From contig OZ023273.1 in the NCBI GenBank assembly GCA_964007475.1, positions 32,789,287 through 32,853,286 of the forward strand: a DNA stretch of 64,000 bases. Reading direction: 5' to 3'. Under the pieces are notes generated by a model. That model was not told where the DNA came from, did not search any database, and saw only the letters and a program-made list of their open reading frames with translations. Shown one piece after another: positions 49,801-61,728 of this stretch. The translations under genes and the position numbers were made by a program. Origin of the DNA: Hybos culiciformis. Its lineage: Eukaryota > Arthropoda > Insecta > Diptera > Hybotidae. Every line of letters begins with the position of its first letter. Positions within the stretch are counted from its first letter, which is position 1.

Positions 49801-52800
49801 TAGAGAAGAAGTTTTTTATTATATTTTCCGGGCATACTAAATCCTTTTTTTTTGTGATTTTTATTATTATAAGTAGTATGTATATTAGACTTTAAATTGT
49901 AAAAAGTTTAACTGTTCTATTCATATTTTAGATAAAATATAATTTATCAAGTGAGAAATCTCATTAAAAATTTACAAATTTTTTATTTTCAATTGTTAAG
50001 TATACGTAATAAAATCAATCTGTTTTTTTTTTAAATCATAACAATAATTGCTTTTAAAAAGATAATTTCTTACAGAAAAAAAATTAAAACTGGCTGTATC
50101 TTTTTTGAATAATAATAAAACCTAGAAATAAGGCAAATTTGAATTCTTAACATTATTTGTTTTGTTCAAAAAAAAAAAAAAAGAAGAATATTACATTCTT
50201 GAAAATTTATGTTAAAAAAATTTATATGAAAGTGGTGGAATTGTAATGCTAATTTGTCTTTTGGTTTTACCAATTTTTGTTTCATATTTTATCTAAATTT
50301 CAATTTGTAAATTATGTGGAAACATTTTAATCATTCCGACTCGTAGGAAAAACAAAATTTATGCGACTCTGTTCGACTGACTGAAAATAACCAAGATATT
50401 AAGAATTATACAAGTCTAAACATATACTATAATTATATCATATAGAAGTTAGGTATGTACATAGAATTTAGGTATGTTGATATCTCAAGTAGTAAACAAG
50501 TTTTTGAACAAATAATTAATTTTAATGACAATTAAATATTTAACTATCAATTTCCGATTACAATTATTTACTTAATATACTTTATTACTTTATAATTTTA
50601 ATCACATTTTGACTTAATTTCAATTATAATTATACGGTATAATGTATATGTTGTTCTTGTACATTATTTGCATATAAAACTTTTACATAGAAAATAAAGG
50701 TATAATATTAATTAACTTTACTTATTTTTAGATGTTCAATTAGGTAAGATAATTTGATTATATTTAATTTGTCTTGTGTCTTTACTTTTTTTTTATTTAT
50801 TTTTTTTAATTATTTTCATATTTTTGTTGAGAACTTTTTTATTTCCTTACAGTGTAAAAATAGTGAAAATAATGTATAACGGAGTTCATTTGGATTAACA
50901 ATCATGGGAAAGTTTTAAAAGTGTTTGTTGCACGATAATCAATTATTCTTATTCACGATTATCGATCTTTTTTTTTTTTTTACATATTTTTCAATTGCAC
51001 TATTTTCCATTCACAGCCAGAAATTTCAATAAGCACATCTGGAGCTGCAAAAAAAAAAATTAAATAAAAAGATAAATTATAGATTTCTATTGTTAAGAAT
51101 TTTTTTTTATTTAAATTTTTTTTAAATATTAATTGAAAATAAAACATATTTTATTTTAATTTTTTAGATTAATTAAAAAAGAAACAAAGCGTCAACATTA
51201 TGTTGGTGGACCTTAACAAAATATCATTTTAACGCGAAAATTAAATTTATGATTTATTGTAACATAAAAGATATAATATTTCTCATTGAAAATTTATCAT
51301 TAAATTTCGATTTATCAACCAATAAAAAAAATTAAGTTTTATCTTGATCGGATTCTATTACACAAGGACATTTCATTCTTAAAATTCATTGCATATAAAA
51401 TTTTAATATATACCAGTACGGTGTTGTTTCAGATTAGCAAACATACCATAACGAACTTAAAGAAATCACAAAAGTTTTGTATAGCAGCTACGTTGAGGAT
51501 AAATTCGATACCTAAATTTGCGAAATTTTTTTGAATTATTTGTATAATTTTTTACCTAAATAAAGTGAAAATTTCGTTCAAACGACATTAATTATAAGTA
51601 TTAGATATTGTTATATTATCTTTTTTTCCAGTATCTTGTATATTGTATAAGGTTCATAATCATCATAAAATTTAAGCACAATCCAAAATAAAAAAAATAA
51701 TAGGTACATTTAGTATATACTTGCTATTTTCAATTAATCAAAATCTCATTCAATTCAAAATGTTTATTGATACTTTAAAAAAAGTGTTACAACATATTTG
51801 GGTCTATGGCTAGTTAAAGTTTATGATTTAACAAAAGTGTTATTCGTGAAAACTTATTTGTATAATATAATGTTTATGGTTAAATAAAGTTTTTTTTTCT
51901 TTGTTTTTTCAACATGTTTTTCTGTCCTATATTTCCAGCAAGTAAATTTGGTTAACATAACATTTTACATTTCAAAATATATATAGATTAGTATTCTATG
52001 TAATATATTTTTTTAAGGAAATAATTTTTTTTTTTGAAATCATAGGTCTTTTTTAGGTCAAAAAAAGTGTTAATTTTTTCGAACAAATTGTTTTGAGTAC
52101 ACAGTAATATGATTAAGAATTTCTATTTCAAGACAATGTAATATTTTAATTACATAAAGCTTCCAACGTATACATATTTCCAATATAACTTTATTGTACA
52201 TTGAATTTCAATGAATTTCATCTCTTTTATTTATTATAAATACTCGATTAAAATTCAGTTTTAATAAAATGAATAATCTTTGAAAATAATAAATTATTAT
52301 TTCTTTAAAGATTTAACTATTTATGTACATAATTTTTCTATTACACATTTATTCTATAACTATTATTTCAAATGAACCTATTCTTTATTCTCTGTTACAT
52401 TAACGTGGGAGTAATAAATTCTGATAAATTAATTACACGAATTAACAAACTAAGAAATATTTTACACCAGCATGTTAAAATATTCATTCATTATCATTTT
52501 TAATGTTAACACTTAATTCTAACAAGTAAATGAAAATGAAAATTTTGCCCACGAATGATCACTTTATTAATCAAGTTAATATTTATATGTATAAAAATTT
52601 TCTTAAATTCTGTTGGAAATCAACTTTATTTATGTTTTCAGCTTTTTATTGTACACAATAAAATTCTCTTAACGCCAAGCCTATTGTAGATACAAAAGAG
52701 TGGACTAAAATTTAAGCTTTTCGTCATATATTTATTTTAGAAGCTTCAGGACTCATTACTCAAATATTCTTGATTTAATTGAATTTTTATGACTACAGTC

Positions 52801-53872
52801 TTCAAACGTATCAAAAAATTTCAAGATTAAAATTGCGGAAATATTTATCTAACAATAATAAGTACGAATTTTGTGATGAATCCATTTTTTTTTTTATCAT
52901 TTAACTACACCTTATAAAAAAAATAGTAAATTTCGTTATAATTCAAAAGAAAATCCCATTAATTTGAATAATAAAACATTTTCATCTAAAAGGCTTAGAA
53001 TAAATTTCATTATTTCCTTATCTTTAAGTTATTAAAATTTTTGTGTTTTTTTTTTTTTCTATATACTTATACATATTTTGAAATTAAATTAAAATGCATT
53101 ATTGCGCCCACTTAAACATTTTAGGAATATTTATCTTTTTAATTCAATTTGAGTTACCTACATTAATAATAAAAAAAAATAAATAAAATAAAATAAAAAA
53201 TTATGTGAATTGAAAATAAACAGTAAGAGAAATTACTTTTTAAATTAATATTTTTGTTTAAAAATACATTTATTTATTTTGTAATACTCATAAAATTGTT
53301 AAAATATACACATCTTCGGCGTTACAATAATTCAATTATAAACATAATAAATGTTCGAACTATTCATATTATGTATATTCCTAACGAGAATTATTATACT
53401 TTTTATTATTCCTATGTAAATTTAAACGTAGTTGCAACAAAATTTTATTTAATTTGAAAATGTTATTTTCCTTGATTTTTGATCTATTTCAGTTAGGACT
53501 GAGTCATATTAGATACCCACAATTACGAGAATGTATCTAATGAAAACTGTTCTGAAAAGATATATCTAATTATTTTATATTGTCTAACTATAATGCAATG
53601 AAACACTTTTTCATTTTCCTTTCTTTATTGCATTTTAATGAACTCCTAAGAAAGAAGAAATAGTTTTATTCATCTTTCTTAATATGGTTTAATATTATTA
53701 TATAAGAAAATGAATCCATAATAGGATATCACCAAAAGAGAGATACATACGAAAATTTATTTGAAATCAATCAAATGAAAAGATAAATAAATGATGATGG
53801 GAAGAAAATATTCCAAAAGATAATTGAATACAATTAATTAAAAAATAACTTCTCGTTATTAAGCAAAAAAAA
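46899..53872. other. A+T-rich non-coding block
   Basis: No gene supported. The forward ORF 53254-53457 has only a TTG start and is low-complexity. A small inverted repeat ATTAGATAC/GTATCTAAT lies at 53508-53541. Many long A and T runs. Confidence 0.7.

Positions 53873-53908
<36 letters not shown>
53873..53908 (+). repeat. (AAT)12 microsatellite
   Basis: Thirty-six perfect bases of AAT repeats after a poly-A run. Uninterrupted. Confidence 0.95.
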
Positions 53909-53913
<5 letters not shown>

Positions 53914-55885
53914 GTAATAATATTGTTAATGGTTTTCTATAAGAAAATATTTTTAACTATTAAGAAAATTTTTTTTATTAATTTTTTTTAATAAATATAA
54001 AAATAAATAAAATGTATTTTCAATTTGATTGCCTCCACAGATAATTATTGAGAATTCGTAAATAGATTATTAAAAACAAAAGAGATTATGACTGTACACT
54101 AAGCATTGATTATTCGAAATTTCCAAAATAGTTACGAGTGTGGGAAACAACATCGGAACAAGAATTTGCTCTTCGTAATCCAAAAATCGCAATAAATCAA
54201 ACCTACTTTTAATCAAATAGATAGAATTACCAACAAACATTTTTTTTGCATGTCATAATTTTGCAAAGTTAGATGACAAACGCAATCAAAGTCTATATTG
54301 GGTTCAACAATTTTAAAATTTGATATAAAAAACTTCTTTTTTTTCAAACGCTGTGTTTGACATAAAACCAAACTAATTTATATGAGCTTAGTACAGTGCA
54401 GCTAGGTATTTACAAAAAAAAAAAAAAACAACATAATGCATCTCTTGAGAATAACAACATAAGGAAAAACTATTATTAAAAGATGAAGATAAGACAAAAA
54501 AAAATTAAATAACATCTACAAGAAGTCTTTAATTTTTCCCGCCACCGCACCGTTATTATAAGTTATATTGATTTAATTTTGCCCTGATAAAGTGAATTGA
54601 AGAAAAAAAAAAACTAATTACTAATTGATTTTCAAACGGTATCACATTAGTTTCATGTATCTAAAAAGAATCTTGATTTTCAAGTTTTGCTACTTGAATT
54701 TGAAATGAAATTTGTAACGAACAAATTTATCCAATCGCTTTTTTTTTTTTGTCAAAAGCATTATGGTGGTGTTGATTAAATGAAAAAAAAAAAATTGTAT
54801 CATAATTTTTCCGATGAGAAATGAATATAGATAAAATTGCGTTAATGAAAATTGAATATTGATCAGTTTGATCATTCATTATTAGGAAATTAAATCTTTT
54901 TTGCGATAAAAATAGTTTCAATTATTATGTTTGAGTATGTATATCTATTTCATGCTAGAAGAATTAATATAGAATTATAGGTATTCACGTTTTTTGTGAA
55001 AATAAAATTCCTAGCATAGCAAAAATTCTCGAGATAGTTTATAATATAGTTATTTAGTACATTGTAATTTATTCTAAGAATTCCATAGTTTTACATTTAT
55101 GATTAGTAAGAAATAAGCAGTAAAGACGTACGAAAGCTATATTTTATAAATTATGTTTCAAGTTTATTTGTATAGGTCAATATTGTTAGCATAGTACGAG
55201 GATAAAATAATTAATATCAATAACTCTGTTTCGATGTCACTATTCTTTGTGAATTTTAGCAAGAAATTTCTATTTGATTGACCGTTTAAAATTGTAAACA
55301 ATATTTGATGATCTCATTAATTTATATAATGTTAAATAAAAATTTAAATTAATTTTTCAATGCTGTTAGTAATTTTTTCTTAATCATAAAACAATAGAAA
55401 ATCTAAAAATAATTTTTTTTTCTTTATTATGTTTATTCAGAAAGTGATTAAATATGTACATAAATATATGTATATTTACGTAGATATCTGAAGTTTTTTG
55501 TCCAAATTTGTCAAAAAAAATCTGATAATATTAATCGTATTTATTTCCACGAAATAAACGAAAAAAAATAACGAAGCAGATGTCTGGAAGGGAAACAAAA
55601 TGTTATATTTGCAAATGTTGCATTTAAAAATTGGAAAAGTGATTGGACTTTTGAACAGACCTTCTTTCAGTATTTAAAAATTTTTACATTGCAATATAAA
55701 ATTCTGCTGAAAAATTTTGAAATAGTATCTATTATTAAAAATATTATGATTAGAGCCTAATTTTATTTGTGTTTTAGTTTCAAAAAATTGTATTTTCAAG
55801 CAATATTTTACAAAGTCTTTTAAAAGTAAAAACAGATAAAAATGTTGAACAACATATTTACAAAATTTAGCCCTAGAAAAACTTT
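53909..55885. other. A+T-rich non-coding block
   Basis: The overlapping reverse ORFs 54690-54875 and 54727-54921 are low-complexity. A GC-rich word CCCGCCACCGCACCG occurs at about 54539. A weak inverted pair ATGCTAGAAGAATT / AATTCCTAGCAT lies at about 54953-55018. No gene. Confidence 0.65.
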
Positions 55886-55917
55886 CGTTTAGTTCTCCAG
55901 ACGTTTAGTTCTCCAGA
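55886..55917 (+). repeat. perfect 16-bp tandem duplication CGTTTAGTTCTCCAGA
   Basis: Copies at 55886-55901 and 55902-55917 are identical, and a third copy begins (CGT). It lies in a GC-richer island (55870-56040) that later holds CAGTCGTCCAGTC. The island may be part of an unidentified repeat. Confidence 0.93.
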
Positions 55918-58900
55918 CGTCAGTTATAAACAAAAGGTTGAGTCCCAGGATCAAAATGTTGGTCATAAAATGCATTTTTCTGAAAAAAGACGGAATTTTC
56001 GGTATAGGTAATTTCTGCCCAGTCGTCCAGTCTTAATTTTTGAAAAAATATTTTCTCATTCATTGAACATTTTTTAAACTTCAAAATGTTCAATAAACAA
56101 CTTTATTTTTAGTTGTGGAATCTTCAAAGAATAGAAGATACCTTTTTTTGTAATGCCTCCTTAAAATTGCACAACCTGCACAAAGGTGCATTTAGTTACA
56201 TTGTTTTTTACATAAACAAGAGAATAAAAGCCGACCGACGTACCCAATATTAATCAATCGATTCAAGACAAGGTCAAAACTATCAAAAAAAGAATAATGA
56301 AGTAATAAATTGTGGTAAATAAAAAAAAAATCTGAATGATGTCAATACTTATTTTCATTTCCTTTTGTTAACTCCACCTTATACTCTCATTTATTAAATT
56401 CGCATGGTAACGATTATAATTTTATTAACTTTCAAAGAACTGAAAATAAAAAAAAAAAAATATTGAACAATATGGAAAAATGTTATGGCAATTACAAATT
56501 CAAACTTTTTATATCTCTTACACAATTTTAAATAAATATATTAAAATCTTCTAATTCCATTCCATTTATAATCTTCAAAACTTTAAAGTTCATTAAGGAA
56601 TATAATTCTGACAGTTTTCAAATATAAAACATAGATTTTATGTACATAAAATATTGATCATTAATACAATTTAAAATATTTTCAGCATTGCGATTCAAGA
56701 TTCATATATTTTTAAATAAAAAAGAAAAAAAACAAATAAGTAAACAAATAAAGTAAAAAACTATACAAGATCTTTCCAAGTGCGAAAACATAACGATTCA
56801 TAATTTAAAAATTCATTTACAAAACTTTTATGTTTATTTTTTACCAACAATAATTTATGTTAAACAACTTTGAAATATTGAATTTTCTTCTATATCTTCT
56901 GTGTTGAAATAAAAGTACTATATATATATAACTTAACATGCTTAAAAACTATATTTTAAACAAAATAAATAATATCAATTAGAAACCTGGAAGGCATTTT
57001 CAAAATTTTAGATTAGAATGTTTTGATTAAATTACACAATATGTGACAAAACTTAAATTTACCTTATGATTAATTACCGCAGATTATAAAAGAAAAAAAA
57101 AAGTAAATTTTATTTTTCTATAACTATAATTTATTAGATTTTCATCAGTAAATAAAACTTCTGTTTATTTTAATTTTTATATCTTTTTTTTTTTTTTTTT
57201 CAATCCAGACCAACAAGGAAATATATATTCAATGTTATAATATTTTCAAGGCATACATATAGCATAAACATAAGATACAAGTACCTACATTGTATAACGA
57301 AATTAGTTCAGATCAAAAATATTTAGTTAAATAAAATTTTCTTAAATAATGTTTAGTTTATAAGAAATTTCGTGATGTCTTAAGGCCGTAGGAGTTTTTC
57401 TTTTTCTATGGGCAAAGGTTAATTTTTGCAACTGTGAAAAATATTAATAAAATGAAAAATTATAATATTTTTTTTTTTCTTACGAATGAAATATTATAAG
57501 TTATTTTGAATCTGTGATGAAAATGTTCGTTTTTTCTTTTCCTAAACACCATCTTGGGAGATAAATTTTTATTTAAATTTCATAAAAATGCATACTGACC
57601 TATAAAAGCATATACTGTAAAGATCCCTGTAAACATATTATGGTTCTAATTCTCACGAAATAAAATCACTAAAAATAATTATGAAGTCTTAATTTTTAGT
57701 ACACAATTTTATTATTGTACGGTAATAATTAATTAATAATACTTTTACTAAGCTATGGCATTAAGACGTTGTAGTTTTAAAAATGAGTCAAAAATCTAAA
57801 AAAGTATCTAAATTTAACAAAAAATGTCTACCAAAAAATAAGTACTATTGATGAAAAAAAGTATCTGTTGAAAATATCCGACAATGAAAATTTTATTAAT
57901 GAAATTTGTCGACAATTTAACTATAAAGTTTTTTTTAAACAGACACGTAAAATAAATCCTTCGAAAATATTACTCGACATTTTTTAATCACTTTAATCTT
58001 TAGAAAATAATTTAATTATAATACTATTACATGGTACCTTCACACCACATTCAATTATGAAAATAAAAAAAATTAAGGTCCTAGAAAAAAAAAAACCAAT
58101 AATAGACATATTTTTAATGGTAAATTAATATTTTTTTTTTTTAATTTTCTTTAATCCTTCATACATTTTCATTATAAAAATAATTATATACTAAACTATT
58201 AATTTACATACTTTGTTATGCTAATAAATTTCCATTAAAATGTGTTTTAATTAGAAAATATGTGTAATCAAAATAATAATAATTTTTATGAAAATTGACC
58301 TCGATTTGGTTTGTTTTTTTTTTTTGCTATTTTTATGCAAAGGAATAAAAACAGTTTTATATTAACTAATACACATAAATAAGTTATTAAATAACCGCGA
58401 AAAATACTAATTTTCATCTTTTTGACAAAAATAATTAATAAAGTTAAATTTGATTATTTGGAACACGAAAATTTATGACTTCTATCCTTGACATTTGCCA
58501 TTGCCAATTTGTTAATTTATCATTTTTATTTTCTTGTATAGAATTCTGTTTTATTTCACTTAATGAAATTTTTTTTATTTTATTTAGTTGAAAAATAAAA
58601 TAATTATTATTAAGGATGTATGTTATATTTAAAAATATATAATTTTATATTCGATGTATTAATTGTTGCGGAATAATTGTATGTAAATGGTCAAGTAAGA
58701 TCATTTATATTTTCATTCTATTTAAAGTTGTCGTATATCGATCGAAAATCTTCAGCCTATACTCAAAAGAAATTTAGAAATTTTCCTTAAGGTCCATTTT
58801 AGTAATTACACTAAATTTTCTAAAAAAAAAAATTAAATTTTAAAAATTAATTAAACATTAAACGGTCAATTAAGTTATTAGGTATGTTAATGAAGTTATG

Positions 58901-59941
58901 GAATGTTGTTCGCAAACATAAGATATAATGAAAGATATTAAAGATAATAAAAATAATATGGTTGATTTTTTCATCATATAAAAAGTTTTTATGATGGCTT
59001 ACGTAAGGAACGCGCAATATTTTTATGCTTCACATAACTAAGTATTTAATTAAGAACAAAATAAAAGTTATCTTCAAAATCTTTCCAATAAAACAAAATT
59101 TGGTCAATTTGGCATTGGAATTTTCCTTAAGAAATTTCATTGTAGACAAAAGAGAAAAATTAAAAACATTTTACACATATATAAGAGAATTTATTTTTAT
59201 TTTGTGTTGTTTGAGATTGAATAAAAATAACCTTAGTGACCAAAAGTGACCAAAACACTATCTTGCGCAACAATATATTTCCTTCCATTCATAAAAATTA
59301 AAAACTATTGCTATATATCCAGCTGATTGAAAAAGGAAACATAAACAATAAATTTTGTAATAAATTTAGCATATTATTATAAGTTTAAAACCGTAAAATT
59401 TTTTTACTGCTTAAGACATACATATGTGCTTATTATGTGCAATTAAATTTATTCTATATTCTATATCTATAGGGTAGTTAAGACCTAATCATTCAATTAA
59501 CATGATATTCACATGCATACACGGTGTGTAAATATTTTAAAAATGTTTTTTTTTTTTTTAATTTTTAATAAATTTCTTGAACTTATTGAAATAAATAATT
59601 TATACCATTAATTTAATTATTTAAATATTTTTAATTATGATCATTACTTGTACCGACAAAAGATTATATGATGAAGACAATTTTCACGAATATTAATAGA
59701 CCTTTAAACATATATACGAGTGTATCAGCATAATTTATTAACTGCGTTAATGGTTTTAATAATATACTTGCACGTATCATACATCGCGTTTTCCTCATTC
59801 ATTCCTCAATTCTGATTCCCTCATTTGTTCCTCATTACCTGCAATATTTTGACTGAGTGAGCAAAAATGAAAATCATTTATTCTATTTATACATCTGGAG
59901 AACGTTAGTAAAGTTAAAGTGACTTATAATCCCGAATAGTC
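55918..59941. other. A+T-rich non-coding block up to the gap
   Basis: No gene supported. The forward ORF 59025-59249 is Lys/Ile/Phe/Leu-rich with no motif. A cluster of TTCCTCATT-like words lies at 59791-59840. Confidence 0.7.
59791..59840 (+). repeat. TTCCTCATT-like word cluster
   Basis: TTTTCCTCATTCATTCCTCA, then ATTCTGATTCCCTCATTTG and TTCCTCATTACC: four related 9-mers within 50 bases, just upstream of the assembly gap. Unit length is irregular. Confidence 0.6.
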
Positions 59942-60141
59942 NNNNNNNNNNNNNNNNNNNNNNNNNNNNNNNNNNNNNNNNNNNNNNNNNNNNNNNNNNN
60001 NNNNNNNNNNNNNNNNNNNNNNNNNNNNNNNNNNNNNNNNNNNNNNNNNNNNNNNNNNNNNNNNNNNNNNNNNNNNNNNNNNNNNNNNNNNNNNNNNNNN
60101 NNNNNNNNNNNNNNNNNNNNNNNNNNNNNNNNNNNNNNNNN
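59942..60141. other. assembly gap, exactly 200 N
   Basis: The round length marks a scaffolding gap of unknown true size, not sequence. A reverse ORF running through it (59914-60309) is an artefact of translating N. Confidence 0.99.
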
Positions 60142-61680
60142 ATAGAGAGAAAAAATCAAATTTATACTGGAATAAAAGCTTGTTTCGGCACAGAAATGAA
60201 AATGACAGGATAATATGAAAATTTGAATTAATATAAGTTTAACGTAATAAAGTGATGAAAAAGGCTCTATGAATAAAGACACAGGAGGCTTATGAAATTC
60301 TATACACATTTAGCATGTTTTGCATCAAAAATTATAGAAAACGGACAATATGTTTTCACTAACTGACCTACTTACATAAAATAACGCAATTAGATAATAT
60401 CTTTCTGCTACATTTAACAACTATATAGCTGCTATGTTTTCCAGCTTTTCCAGTTTTTTTTTCAGTGTAAGGGACTATTTTTAAAAACTAATTAAATTTT
60501 TAATTAATTTATTTTTTTTATGATTAATTTTTATTCTAGTTTAAATATAATGTGAATAAAGTAGATAAATGTGTTAAATATCTTAATGATAAATTTTCTT
60601 AAAAATATATTTTTTTTTTGTTTCCTTCTAAGTAATTCTGAATTCAAAATGCTTTCAACATAATTTTTAACATACTTAAAATTTTCATGTCAAAAAAAAT
60701 CGATTTTTGATTTAACCAAAAATATCACAAAAGCATTGCATTATATTCTGTGTACATGACCTTAACTGTATATTTTTAAACAAATATAATAAAAAAAAAA
60801 TATTTCACCTATTTTTTATGATATTTAATTTTTTTTTATATATTCTCAGGTTACATTTTGTTTTGTTTTATATTTTTTGTTTTTTTGTATCTTTTTATTC
60901 GCTTAATTTCTATAAAATCATTCCTGAATGAATCTTTTGTTTTATATACATATACATACATACCTGTATATAAAAAAGCTTTATTATTTTCATTTTATGT
61001 TCATTTAATTGAACATAACAAAGATTTTCTTTCATTGTACAAAAAAAAAAAACTAAAATAAAAATTAACCTGAAAATAGATAAGAAACATAAATATCTTG
61101 GAGGATGGGACGAATTGAGATTAAGATACAAAAAAAAAAAAAAACTGAAAAATAATTCACATTTTATTTTATTTGATGAATGACTTTGCATTTACTATTT
61201 TTAATGAAATAATAATAATAATAGTAAGAAAATAAATAATCTTTTTAAAATTAAAGAACGCCTTTCGGAATCAAGCGAAACCGAGTGAAAAAAAAAAATT
61301 GTTTTTTTTTTTAAATAAATAAAAAAAAAAATTATTGGAAGATTATCGGTTTTTTATTAAATTTTTTAATTTAGTTTTGTAACAGATTTAATTTTTTTCT
61401 AGGTCAATTATCTCAATAATATAGCCATAATTTTTTTTTCTGTAATAAGAACAAAAAATGATGTAATGCGTTCAAACGAATAATAATAATTTCTGATTGA
61501 TTTTCCACAATTTTGTATAGCAATGGTGTTAATATATGAAAAATTGTTCGTGAAATTTCAAAATTATTATACTCGTGAACAAGTTTAAGCTAACAATTCA
61601 ATATCAAAAAATCTTACTTTCAAAATGTTTTCTTTTAGGTTTTAAATTGTTAGAAATGTTAGTTCGACGAGATCAAAAAC
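60142..61680. other. A+T-rich non-coding block after the gap
   Basis: ORFs at 60858-61061 (forward) and 60910-61191 (reverse) overlap on opposite strands and are Phe/Tyr/Lys-rich. Neither is supportable. Confidence 0.7.
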
Positions 61681-61728
61681 TAATTAATTAATATCTCAAA
61701 ATTATAATTAATTAATATCTCAAAATTT
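61681..61728 (+). repeat. 24-bp tandem duplication
   Basis: 61681-61704 and 61705-61728 match at 23 of 24 bases (TAATTAATTAATATCTCAAA then ATTA or ATTT). Confidence 0.93.

Noticed and set aside
59914..60309. 131-codon reverse ORF
   Set aside because: Runs through the 200-N gap; half of it is unknown residues.
60858..61191. Overlapping ORFs on both strands
   Set aside because: Mutually antisense, Phe/Tyr/Lys-rich, no motif.
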